From Molanna angustata (Eukaryota > Arthropoda > Insecta > Trichoptera > Molannidae), in contig OY754978.1 in assembly GCA_963576475.1 (NCBI GenBank), positions 10,966,799 through 11,030,798 of the forward strand: 64,000 nucleotides of DNA, read 5' to 3'. Positions 46,601-58,179 of the stretch are shown here, one piece after another (position 1 is the first letter of the stretch; each line of letters begins with the position of its first letter). A model generated the notes under the pieces. That model searched no databases. It was not told the DNA's origin and saw nothing but the letters and a program-made list of their open reading frames with translations. The position numbers and the translations under genes were made by a program.

Positions 46601-49600
46601 GTTCACCTATAGCACAAGCATTTATGCTTAATTTTAGGGAATGTAGGGAGATGTATATGTACTTGTTTAACAATGACATATTCATTTAAAAAAAAACAAG
46701 GCCAACTGCCATAAAAATAGCTGTGCGCAAACATGTGCAAATCCAGGGGGGCAAATCCGGTTCGACCGGCGAAATCAAAACCCTAGTGATTACCCATATC
46801 ATGGATATAATTATCGTATGGAGTTCTATGACATGTAAAGATGTTATAAAACTCCATATAATAATTATATCCATGATATGGGTAATCGTGAGGGTTTTGA
46901 TTTCGCCGGTAGGACCAGACTTGCGCCCCAGAACGACAACCTGACGAGATCTACTTTATTTATATGCAGATGAAATCACATTTAAATTATTCATATCATA
47001 AAATTATTTTAAGGGATTTTATGCTGAATTTTAAAATTGTGGACAAACATTCAATAATAATATTTTTTATTTTTACTGTATCATATAGATCTTTTATTTA
47101 AGATTTAAAATCAATTTGTTATTAGACAACAAATTTTGATTTCTATAAAAGGAAAAACATTTTTTTATTTTCATTTTCACTTTATCTTCTCATTATTTCT
47201 TTTTTCTCTTGATTTATTGTTTTCTATGTATATGTATATGTTTTTTTTTCTTTTTTACACTTTAACATTCTCCGCTCCGAGATTTTATGCAATCCTATTG
47301 GTTAATATTTTACCGTTTCTCCGCTCCGCTGCCTCGCTCCGCATCAATGGACAGCCAGCATTAGTCTGTTTACTTAAGATGATGTATTTTTATTTTTGTA
47401 TTTTTTTTTATGTAAATGGTTTTTTAACTGTAAAATAAATAAATAGAGAAATGTCTTAAATACTTAAGGTATTTTTTTTAGAAACACACTGTTTAACACA
47501 TTAAAGAAATTTAATTTCGAAATGGGGTGTTTAGGTTTATATGCCCTCTTAAATATAACTATAACTCAATGTGTTAAATAGATTAGTATAGATAGATGGG
47601 TATATGGGCTCCCACCCCACTTAAATATAACTATAATTCAATGTGTTAAATAGATTAGTATAGATAGATGGGTATATGGGTCTTCCAACCCACTCCATTA
47701 GGATTGTTTCAGAGCTCATAGTCCTAATCATCCCTGGAGCGACTGCTCATTGGACAAAACAAGTAACTACTATCAAGCATATTTCATACCACAATAAATA
47801 TCGCCAAATATCTTGAACCAGGCTTTCGGGTACGCAGAGTACAAATTTGTGCCTTTTTGCTTCGTCAGTATACATGCCCTTCTTGGCGAAATGGCTCAAG
47901 ATATTTGGCGACAACTTTACCCCCGATAGTCCAACCAAAAGCACAACCACAAATATGTTAGTGTAAAATAAAAGTAAACAAACCTAGTGAGGCCAAGTCG
48001 GCTAGCCACTCTGCCCATGAGCAATCTCTCGGGGAGGTCCATGGTATTGGCAATGGCCACAACAACCAAATGAGCAGCTGAATGTGTCGGCCAATCCAAC
48101 AAATTGTACAATACATCTTGTCTCCTATTGCACAGCACATCCAACTGACAAAATAAGAGGGGGATACATTAAAAAACTAGTGGGTTTTGACCAACGCTTC
48201 AAATTGTTTGATTTAAATATTTTATTATGAAAACTCAATAATTCTTCGATGCCATGTTATGAGTGATGTGCCTTTTTAGCAATTTGAAGACTTTAGTCTA
48301 TAATTGCTAAAGAAGAATAGTACACAGATAGTACACAGATAGGTTGTGATGAAACTTTCAGAATACAATCTCAGCATGATACTAGTTGATAATATGAGAT
48401 AAAAAAAATAACATTAAAAATTGCGAATTCATAACTCCCCACTATATCACCTTGGGGTAGTGAGGAGTAAAAACATAGTTGAATAATCAATGCAGGATAT
48501 GGAAGTAGAAAATATAATAGTAAAATGCAAAGAATGTTGCCTTTTTAGGTAAGTCGATATCAGTGTATGTCGTATTTCCCTTTATAAGATAATGCACACC
48601 TGTTGCTGTTTACCCCACATTATGGAATATGAAGGGATGAATGAAAGTATTTTACGATAAAATTAACTCATCATCATATCAACATTGAATGAACTAACAT
48701 AATGCTTTTAAACAGTTAAATTTATCAGCCTTCGTGACTCTATTGGTTACATATCTAACTGCTGAGCCAAGGTCCCGGGTTTGATTCCCGGTGGAGACAC
48801 AGTTTTTAATTATGTTATCAGTCTTGATCTATGAGACGATAAATAAAACAAGAATTTGGCAACTTGTTATCGGATTATTAAGCCTGTTAGTTGTCCGAGA
48901 AGTAATAAAAAATATATATCATTTAGTAGTAGTAAATTTACAATTTGTACTTATTATATTTGTGAACAGGAAATCTAATATCTGTTGAAAAAAATTGTTG
49001 CATATAATATTTTACATGCATTGTTATATAAATAAAATTTCTTACACATACTTGAGTATTTTATAAGAGAATTTTTATTTTGAAAAATGAATAAAATATA
49101 AACATGATAGTATTTATGTTTGAATAAGTTTCCAATGCCCTACAAATATTATAATATAAAGCGATGCCAGTTTGCACAGATACCACCCAAGAAAAAAAAC
49201 GAAATTTGCGTTCTGCACATGTCAAGTTATTTGCTGATAACTATAATAACTTTCAAATTAGTTTTTGTCGCATTAAAAGTGTACATTATTTACTGGTTGG
49301 ATATAATTTTATTTTTAATGAAATATATTTTTAGCCAACTATTTCATGTATCGATACTTAAATTTATAGTAACATCATGTCATTGTGGAGCTTATCAATA
49401 TTTTAAATAATGTAGAGTGCAAGACCATTCAAGTATTATTTAATAATTTTAATATAATTACCTCATCAATCAATAGAACAGTCGTAGATCTCCGAGGCGC
49501 TGGTTTTGTAAATCTTGCCTCTAACAGATTACAAGCTTGCTCCCAAGCTACTGTTTTACCTAAAAAAAAAACAATATAAATATAGAAATTGGTAGTTGAT

Positions 49601-52600
49601 AAAAAATATCTACATTCAATAAAACCTCTAAAGCACCTGTAATTTAGAAAAATCCCACAAAACTGACAATTTTATATTATAAATAACAGACTTGTATCAT
49701 CTCTTAAAACCTCACTTTTTCATTATTCAATTTGTCAATTTTTTTTTAATTGTCATTTAAATTTTGAGCAGCATTATCTCTTTCGCACAATTAAGTGCGG
49801 GACAGAGAAATTCTATAAAATACTAGAGTAGACAGGAGCATTGATACAAACATTTAAAAATACCAATTCCCCAAACTCTTCTTTCATGACCACTCGTCAC
49901 AACAATTGCTAGATTTGTAAATTGGTTTGTTTTGTTAAAGAATTACCTGTAAGTTGTCTGTATATATGGACATACGCCTGTCGCGGCTCTGTCAATCTCA
50001 TTCCATTGATTTCTATAAACTCAAACTTTGGTAACTCTTCATGCTTGACTTGTTTATTTAAACAGCGAACCACTTCTGTTACTGTAGCTGTCTTACCAGT
50101 TCCAGGGACACCAGATATGTACATACACCTAAAAATATATTAATATATAAATTAATATCGTTAGTTACCTTTACCTCAATCGCACATGCCAATTAAATAT
50201 AAAATTAAGTTTGTGTTCCATCTATTATTCTACTTTTTTTTCATGGTTACAATCCAAGGATTGGTTTGCACCAAGAACTTCATCTTTCCACATGTCTTTG
50301 TTGTCCGCCAGCCTCTTCATCTCTTGGTAGCTGCCACAGCACACATCACAAATCACTTAGTCCATATAACTATCTCTAGGGCGACCTCTATAGTTTCTGC
50401 CCTCATAATAATAACAAGCAGACCAGATGCCTGATGTTATGGCCTATCAATTTGGATTGTTGCTGGGTAACACTCTTTGTGATTTGTCTCGTTTTTCCGA
50501 CTCGTGCTCAGTACCACGCTGTTTGGAATTCAGTTTGGCCAATGGATCCTAGCCATGCACCTGTAGCACCACATTTGGAAGGCACCCAGATGTTCAGATT
50601 CCCTCCAGCTGATAGTCCATGTTTCTCTGCCATAAAGCAGCACACTCCAGACAAGAGTTTTAATTTAATTATTCCTAACGTTGTTATCAATATTACGAGA
50701 TTCAAATATCATAGATTTGTTCTGTTGAACTATACTATTTCTGCCTTTGAGAGGTCATCTTAATATGTGTCCTACTTATTTGTAGCAATAACAAATAGAC
50801 TGATTGCAATATTAATTTGGTAATTTAAAAGACTCACAGTACGTAGATATGTTATAAATATAAAAAAATACTTGGTAATAGTTCTATTGTATTTATTAGA
50901 TTATCGACGCGTTTCGTGCAAGGCACATCGTCAGAATAAAGAACTATTACCAAGTATTTTTTTATATTTATAACATATCTACATACAACGGAGTTCTATC
51001 AAGAATTATCGATCGACAAACTAAACTTAGAATCACAGTATAGCCAAATTTGTTATATTCCCTTGCAGAATTAGTATACTGTGAATTATTGAAATAAATA
51101 AACAATACAATAACTAACCCTCCACTATTATCATTTAATTTTCCTTGTATGAATGAGTAAATATTGTTGAATTCTTCCTCCCGACATGGTAAACTCAAAG
51201 GTACTGCCGACACATGCAAACTCTCTCGAGCTTTCTGTAATCCTCCATCTTAAATATTAAAATAATTAAATTAAATAGTTTTCAAACAAGTATACAATCA
51301 TAGAAATTAAAAAATATATATTACTTTACGTGATACTTATATGTGTAAAGCACGCATTTATTTAATAAACACACATGCGTTCTACATAAAATAAATATAG
51401 TTAATAAATACACCAATAAAAAGGGTTCATTATTATTTAGTATACCTATAAACCGCTAAAGTAGAGTATTATGAGGAACAAAACAAATTTTTGTAGTTCC
51501 CCCTGCGTAATTATTATGTTTTATCTTACCTTTCAATACAACCGGGTTTTGCCTTGCGTGTATAGATGGTGTTAATTGACTAGTTTTAACTTTACGATTA
51601 ACTGGGGTCTTTGGTGTTTTAGGCGTAGCAACAGCCTTTGTCTTCTTCCTGCCTCTTTTAGGTGTTTTATTTAAAAACTCCTCATCACTGTCTGAACCGC
51701 TGCTCGGTGTAACAGGTTTCGTTCGCTTGGGAGTCGTTGCTACACTCGCTCTGCGGGAACTCTTTGACGGTGTATGATTAGTTTTAATCTCTTTATCGCT
51801 GAAGAAATCATCATCATATTTTGTATTTTGTTTAATAATTCTTCCGGTACGACGCGATGGTGTCTTGTTAATGTCGTCAACATCGTCTGGAATGTGTGAT
51901 TTACGAGATGATTTTTTATTATTATCGAAACTAAGAACTCTTTTGGCGCTCAATGACAATTTATCTTTTGTACACGATTCATCGTCACTTTCTAAAAGCC
52001 GAGATATATCTGCATCAGAAATTTTGCTGTTGTAAGCCTGGCCACTCGATATCTTTGTTGGTGACACGTCGTCAAAGTTCATTGTTGATTTTCTCTTATA
52101 TTTTTCTTTGAGCCGCTCTGAAGGAGACATGGAATAATTGTTGGTAATGTCTCTCATGAGCACAAGCTTTGAAGCATCTGCTTTTTTTACACTCCAAGAC
52201 CTGTTGTCATTCAAGCTAGAAGCGGCTAATTTTTTTATTAAGCTGTTGGGCGTTTTATTCAAAGTTACGTTTTCTTTAGCTTTTGATTTTGGTGTGCGAA
52301 GCGGCGAGGAAATATTGGCGATATAATCTGATCGTTCGTCCTCGAGTACCGGCTGAAGGACAAATTTCCTCTTTCCCATTGTGTCTAACTGAAAACGGCA
52401 CACAAAGGTGGGGATCTTAAATGATTGTGATTTAACTGACTGAGGTATGAATGCGGTAGTTGGCATTTTCATAATGTTACATTGTTTGAAGAATGTTTCA
52501 ATCGAAACATCTTTGTCAAAGGGACGGTGATCTTCGATAACCTAAAAGAATAAAAGTGTTAAAGTAAATTATTTTAAAGTATCTTGCAATCATGCATGTG

Positions 52601-55582
52601 TCATTATGGCCGCACAGGCACCCAAATGTGATTAGTTGCACTAGATTCAGCCAATACTGACATTATCGTCTTGAAATTAACGACAGGGATAAATACAGCT
52701 CGACAGTTCCAGAATATATTTGAAAATTATCTTAACAAAAATAATTCCGAAAGTACCACAGAATTTTGTTCAATACCCTGAATTGTGAACTGTAGACAAT
52801 ACAATCATTTATCCATGTCTTTCAATACAATAATGTCAGTATTGGCAGAGTAAAATTTAAAATTTGTCTAATGTAAAACTATAATTTGACTGTTTTTAAA
52901 GTGCTTTGTATTGTGAGTGATCAAAAATAGTTTTTGACATGATTTCTAATAAATGCATGCTATAATGTACCTAAATGATAATATTACATTGATTCTTTTC
53001 TATCTATATAAGCTCATATTGTAACTTCAGAAAAAGGTAATTATTTTGATGATTGAGATAAATGTTAATAAAACACACAAAATGAAGACAATTTGTATTT
53101 ATTTGTTATGTTTTTATACATAAATGTACATTGGTTCATGTTTATACGAATTGATAAAACTTTTCATCTGATAATTATATAATAAAACATCTATTAAAGC
53201 ACTTTAAGAACCCTGAACTAACAATGATACTTTTTTACTGATTTAAACTAAACAAATGGGGCAATGATGATTTAAAAAAACAATAATATCTACAACAATA
53301 TAACCACATTATACATCGCACATTTGTCAGTTATTCGACCACAGATAAAGCGACTATTACACGGTCCAAAACCATAGATCCAAGATTAGTTGATTTTGTC
53401 AGTGTATTGAAATAACCAAATTTCAAGATTGCTGATTACCAATCCAATCGATTACTAGATTAACAATTAGCTCCATTTTTATTCTGTATGGAAATAGTGT
53501 TTTAAAATAAAAATCAATGGTTTATAACCTTCATGGAATAGTCAATGATGTAAAAAATTATACTTTTTCAGGTGGTTTACGATAATCATTAAAAAATAAA
53601 AGGATACAAGAATAAGATTATTTTAACTGTCATAATAAATATCATGTGTAAGTAAACTTGAAAAGAATGTAATTTATGAACTGAAGAAGCATTTTTTCTA
53701 CCTTTTTTTAAACACTAAATAATAGTCCCTAGTGAAAAACAATTTTACATTATACGTAAGTGCTTATATTAAAAAGTTTCTACCTCGAAAGAATCATCCA
53801 AGGTGACGTCCACATCTTTAAGACAGTTGACAGGAATATCGTTGACTTTACAGAACCAAAGAACATGAGCCCTATATCTATCAGATAGATCCATATCATG
53901 GCTCTCATATAGTTTGGTAATCTGTCCAACATCACATCCCTCAACTGTATCTGGATCAGCAGCATCAGCATTGGATATCAACACAAAATCACCCACTGAT
54001 GCTTCTATATTCTTGAACTTAAACTTTCTATAAAACACAAAACAAAGTTTAAGAATAAACAAGTGACAACTACAAACTTATTAACCTCTAAGTGAGTATG
54101 GCCGTACCTGTACGGCAGGAAATGTCATTGCAAATTGAAGTATGGCCGTACCGGTACGGCTAGAGAAATGAAGTGAAGATTTTTTTTACTAGAGTACGAA
54201 TATTTTTGACACCGCAACCAATAGTCGTCAAACGTAATACTTTTTATTTTAATTTTTTATACTTAAAATAACTCAATCCGTGTAGGTATGTACATCATAC
54301 CAAAACTCATTATCATAGAGGTTAATGACAGCAATATAACAACTGGCATTTATTTTATTACTATCAAAAAAATAACAATGATTAAGAATGATTATTTCGT
54401 TTTTTTTATTTTCTTTTGATTTTCTTCACATTGAAGAAATGTTTTGTTAAATCGTTATTCCAAATCACAATTACAATCATATGGCTCCGTTATACGATTC
54501 AGGATCATTCACAAAATCATTACTCGAGGAAACAAAGTTGTTTTAAATTTATTACAGAAGGTATTTATTATATTATGTGTGGTATATGAAAGATGCATAG
54601 AGAACGGACTGAGGACGAATGCCAGCAAATCTCAAAGAGTGAAAGCAAAACAGCGTGTCAAATAAAAGTAGAGACTAAATGCCTCGGGCAAGTCGACGAG
54701 TATATCTATCTGGAAAGCATGTTCCAACGGAATGGATGGCCTGATAAGGATATTGAAAGAAGAGTTATGGCAGGAAACAGAGTGAATGGAGCACTTATTC
54801 CAGTTATGAAAGATCACAACATATTAAAGGATGCCAAAGTAGCCATTGATAACATAATCATAGTGCCAACTTTGATGTATGCAAGTGAAACCTGGACATA
54901 GCAGAAGACGCACGAAAGCAGAATAAATGAAGTTGAAATGAGATCGCTAAGACGAATTTGTAATAGAAAGATGTATGACAGGGTACGAAAAGGACACAAG
55001 GAAAGAATGCAAGATGAAGAAAGATGTAATTAATAGAATGAAAGTTAACACATTAAAACGGTTTAGCCACTTAGAAAGAATGAATGAGGATCGCCTGACA
55101 AAGAAAATATACAAGACAGTCAGGAATGAAATAACAGAAAGGGGTCGCCTCAGAAAAGGATACCATGACCATGTAAACAATATTCTGAAAGGTGGAAATG
55201 TACGAAGTGTGAACAACAGACAAACATGTGTAAGACAATGTATTAATGTTGATGAGGCGATGAATGTGTGCCAAATGTGGCGTTTGAATCTCTCTACCTA
55301 CCCCGTGAGGGACATGGCGTGATGACATGTATGTCACAGACATCTACAACCATAGCAATTCCTACCATTACTATTTCCTTTTAAAAGTTAATATTTCTTG
55401 AACCAAATGATCCGAGTATATTTTTTTCAAATCTATTTTTAAACAAGAAAATGTCCAATGTAATAATATACTTACGTATAAAAGTCCACAATCTTATAGG
55501 TAAATTGGGGATCATTAATTTCCTGCCAAGTCGCCTTTTTACTCAACCACTCGACAGGTGCAGTGGCCGTTTTCTTCTTCAT
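43608..55582 (-). CDS. ORC1: ORC1, origin recognition complex subunit 1
   Basis: AAA+ ATPase subunit of the origin recognition complex, which loads MCM on origins in the nucleus. Ten exons: 55582-55476, 54027-53784, 52541-51530, 51248-51119, 50128-49947, 49559-49462, 48144-47984, 46404-46300, 45631-45424 and 43850-43608. All have GT-AG borders and phases that close, giving 829 aa (human 861). An N-terminal BAH domain occupies about residues 36-140 ([21 protein letters not shown]). A long Ser/Lys/Thr-Pro-rich disordered linker with many TPK/TPS motifs follows, to about 455. Walker A GVPGTGKT is at 504-511 and Walker B LLIDELD at 587-593. Then come [18 protein letters not shown], the sensor-2 region [13 protein letters not shown] and a winged-helix end with [13 protein letters not shown]. 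Introns hold many repeats. E2F-like sites lie upstream. Confidence 0.97.
43860..44835 (-). mobile_element. R2-like (RLE-type) LINE fragment in ORC1 intron 9
   Basis: Minus-strand pieces: a CCHC knuckle ([18 protein letters not shown]) after [11 protein letters not shown], then [20 protein letters not shown]. After a frameshift comes [20 protein letters not shown] with VPWD, the PD...E arrangement of a restriction-like endonuclease, then [12 protein letters not shown] to a stop. The RT domain itself is missing. GC-richer than its surroundings. Confidence 0.75.
45730..45860 (+). mobile_element. Possible SINE-C relic in ORC1 intron 8
   Basis: A tRNA-like segment with B-box-like tgggtttgattctcag follows a head-like gtgaccagcacgg. 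The body is not clearly conserved. Confidence 0.35.
46517..46685 (+). mobile_element. SINE-A copy in ORC1 intron 7
   Basis: Near-intact head gatgggtcgacggcagagcg, B box gagttcgaatcc and the full body to acaatgacatattcattt. Opposite in strand to ORC1. Confidence 0.9.
46745..46930. mobile_element. MITE-P, full copy, in ORC1 intron 7
   Basis: Long inverted arms: accggcgaaatcaaaaccct (46765-46784) pairs with its complement at 46891-46910, and attacccatatcatggatat onward pairs at 46861-46886. The outer ends ggggggcaaatc / gacttgcgcccc also match imperfectly. No coding capacity. Confidence 0.85.
47548..47690. repeat. Tandem repeat, 72-bp unit, 2 copies
   Basis: Two nearly identical blocks starting cttaaatataactataa and ending gatgggtatatggg. 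In ORC1 intron 7. The stretch 46931-47547 before it is AT-rich with no gene seen. Confidence 0.85.
47801..47911. mobile_element. 111-bp MITE in ORC1 intron 7
   Basis: Perfect 16-base terminal inverted repeats tcgccaaatatcttga (47801-47816 and 47896-47911). The right end lies about 70 bp from exon 7. A relative occurs at 61278-61381. Confidence 0.75.
48176..48471 (-). repeat. Family X, short full copy, in ORC1 intron 6
   Basis: Starts ctagtgggttttgaccaacg and ends ggggtagtgaggagta, the two ends of family X in reverse. The internal segment with ctttcagaatacaatctc and catgatactagttga is shared with the other copies. It is about 300 bp, less than half of the 28171 copy. Confidence 0.75.
48722..48905 (+). 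mobile_element. SINE-B copy in ORC1 intron 6
   Basis: Head cagccttcgtgactctattg, B box gggtttgattcccgg, cggtggagacac, and the body with gagacgataaat and aacttgttatcgg. Confidence 0.85.
50230..50690 (-). mobile_element. Degenerate LINE C-terminal fragment in ORC1 intron 4
   Basis: Frame-shifted minus-strand reading contains MWCYR-like and RIHWPNWIPN, then RKNETNHKE, the thumb/C-terminal block common in LINEs. No intact frame. Confidence 0.6.
50843..50982. mobile_element. 140-bp foldback MITE in ORC1 intron 4
   Basis: The arms 50843-50884 and 50941-50982 are perfect 42-base inverted repeats (gtagatatgttataaata at the outer end). The 56-base loop contains cgacgcgtttcgtgcaagg. Confidence 0.88.
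52650..52846. mobile_element. 197-bp element with 17-bp inverted ends in ORC1 intron 2
   Basis: gccaatactgacattat at 52650-52666 is exactly inverted at 52830-52846. No coding frame. The rest of intron 2 (52847-53783) is AT-rich without recognisable content. Confidence 0.6.
54081..54325. mobile_element. Candidate TTAA-flanked (piggyBac-type) MITE in ORC1 intron 1
   Basis: ttaacctcta at 54081-54090 and tagaggttaa at 54316-54325 are inverted and bounded by the TTAA target typical of piggyBac. Inside, tatggccgtacc occurs twice in tandem about 50 bp apart, the second within the palindrome gccgtaccggtacggc. Short ends keep confidence moderate. Confidence 0.55.
54545..55325 (+). mobile_element. LINE-D fragment in ORC1 intron 1
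   Basis: Plus-strand frames read [47 protein letters not shown], a stop, then [17 protein letters not shown]. After frameshifts comes [20 protein letters not shown] to [10 protein letters not shown]. Same family as 27400-26462. Broken by stops. Confidence 0.85.
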
Positions 55583-55666
55583 TGTCGATCTGAGCAATAA
55601 TTTGCTTTGAATAAATCAATAGTATTATAAAAAAAGGCAAACTAAAACGAAAATATTACAACCAAC

Positions 55667-55719
55667 TTTCGCCGAAACTTTAACGTGATTCATTCATTAT
55701 TCATTGTTTACGCGCGAAA
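55667..55719 (-). promoter_or_regulatory. E2F-like sites upstream of ORC1
   Basis: On the minus strand, TTTCGCGC (55719-55712) fits the E2F consensus TTTSSCGC, 130 bp above the ORC1 start codon. A related palindrome tttcgccgaaa lies at 55667-55677. ORC1 is a known E2F target in flies and mammals. The functional assignment here is inference. Confidence 0.5.
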
Positions 55720-55910
55720 ACTTGACAGCTGTTATGAAATAATTGCCATAAGGAAAATATACTGTTCCAAACAATCTCAAATGTGATGTAAAGTGAATAA
55801 AACAATATTTTGTATATTGGCGCAATTTTATTATTTCTTCGATAATGAAATATATTATTCTCCCGTATCGGTACCCCCCTGCGAATCTACATTCTCCCCT
55901 ATTTCGCTAT

Positions 55911-55911
55911 T

Positions 55912-55946
<35 letters not shown>

Positions 55947-58170
55947 CGGCAAATTGCCTTTTACAAACATGAACAACAATTAAGTACACACATTGAAATT
56001 ACAAAATAAAATAATAAAACTATCATAAACATAAAAGAAAAAGAAGGTACTGTAACAAAATTAGTAAATATAAAAAATAATATTAAGTGGAAAAAAAATA
56101 CAATTTAAAATAAAAGATATAGGTACTTAGGTTGAGACATAAAAATCATTAAAATATACTAAAATAATATACCTACGCACTTAGAAAAAAAAGAAAAAAT
56201 AATAATAATGTAAAGAAAATAAAAGAACTATAAAAACAAACATATGGGTACATACTTAGGAAAATAAAAACTAAATGATGAAACAAAACAAATAACAAAA
56301 AAAATATATTATAATCACATTTATAGTATAATATTATAGTATACATGCAAAGTAGGCAAGCAAAAAAAAATGTATTGCAAATCTTAAAGAAAAAGAAAGA
56401 ATCTAAATTACAGAAAATTTAAAAAATATCACATTTCAAACGAGATTACATTGTTAGCTGCGATTGACTGTTTTTTATAAAACATTGATGTTAGTTCGTA
56501 TTTAAATTTGTGAAAGGAAGTGTTAAAATAATCAAATGACTGTGCATATATATTTCCCAAGTTCTGAATTCGATGTATTGGTGTATAATAGTGTGCTAAA
56601 TTTGTAGTATTTTTACAATAGAATGGAAAATGATTTCTAGTTTTTCTATTTGGTACATTGAAATTTATTAAGAATAGTAATTCTGGACAGTCTAACTGAT
56701 TATTAATAATTTTAAATAAACATAGTAAATCAAATAATAATCTTCTCTCAGAAAGCTCTAATAAATTTGTTTCTAATAAATAATAATAATTCAAATTTTC
56801 TATTGGTATGTTAAGTCTGTAATTGATATATCTTAGAAATTTATGTTGGATTTTTTCTACAGTATTAGAATGAGAATTGAAATACGGTGACCAAATTGTT
56901 GTGTTATATTCAACCTGAGAACGAACAAGTGATGTAAAGAGTATCTTTAAAATATGAATATTATTAAAATCCTTACCAACTCGCAAAACGAAACCTAACA
57001 GTTTCATTGCTCTATTACTGATGTTGGTTATATGATTGACAAAGGTAAGTCTTGTATCAAAAATCACCCCCAGATCTTTGATTTCTGATACAGAATTAAG
57101 TTTAACGTTATCAATCCTATATTCAAAGATAATAGGGGATTTAATTCTGTAGAATTGCATCAATTGACACTTGGAAATATTTAAATGCAGTTTATTGTCT
57201 GTACACCATTTAAATAATCTATCAAGATTGAGTTGTAAAACATAACAGTCATGTAAATTTGAAATAGTTTTGTAAAGCTTCATATCATCCGCAAATAGAA
57301 TAAAATTAATGTCTGTAAAGATTTTCACAATATCATTAATAAACAATACAAACAGAATTGGCCCCAAGTGAGATCCTTGCGGCACTCCACTTGTTGCTAT
57401 GATAATTTTAGATTGGGTGTTATTTATTCTTACTGCCAACCTTCTTCTCAAAATATAGCTTTTAATCCATTCAAGAAGACTACCATGTACACCGACTCCC
57501 TGCAGCTTATTCAACAGTATGCTATGGCACACCTTGTCGAAAGCTTTACTGAAATCAGTATAAATGGAGTCCACTTGCTTTCTACAGGCTAATGAATCTT
57601 GTATAAAGTTCTCATACAATAGTAGGTTAGTTAGTGTGGATTTGCCAGCTAAAAATCCATGTTGGTATGGTGTAATTATTTGATTAAAATGATGGGTGAT
57701 TTTTTTTAAAACAATCTTTTCGAAAAGCTTGGGTATTGTTGATTGAATACATATTGGCCGGTAATTAGTTATTTCATTTTTATTGCCTTTTTTAAAAATA
57801 GGAGTCAAAAAACTAAATTTCCATGTTTCTGGAAAACAACCAAGTGTTAAAGATTTGTTAAAAATTACTAATAGGGGATAAGATAATAATTTTACGCATG
57901 ATTTGAGAAATAGAGGAGGTACATTATCAGGACCAGAATTTTTGTTTGAATCTAGTTGTTTTATTGCGGATTCTATGTCATTAATACTAATTAAGAATTG
58001 TGGTATATGTAATTTTAAGTCAGATTTAAATTTAATTTTACCCTTTTTATGCTTCGCTCCTACATCCAATGAATCGTCTTTCAGCATACTTGTTTCCTGG
58101 CATAATAATTTAATGTCCGACCAAATCTTAGGCAACAGCAAAAAAAAACACCTTCGGCCAAAAATTAGCC
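55911..58170 (-). mobile_element. 5'-truncated CR1/Jockey-like LINE, long open frame
   Basis: The minus strand is open from about 58141 to 56429 (570 codons). The RT starts with NSGPDNVPPLFLKSC, FPETWKFSFLTPIFKKGNKN and YRPICIQSTIPKLFEKIVL, then TDFSKAFDKVCHSILL, SGVPQGSHLGPILF and the catalytic box ILFADDMKLY, then the thumb and C-terminus. A TAAA repeat tail (55911-55946) follows ggcaatttgccg, a typical 3' end of this group. The endonuclease is missing. It lies about 330 bp upstream of ORC1, transcribed in the same direction. Because the frame is intact it is probably young. A 7-bp-stem hairpin (cttcggc/gccgaag) lies at its 5' junction. Confidence 0.92.
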
Positions 58171-58179
58171 GAAGCTGCT

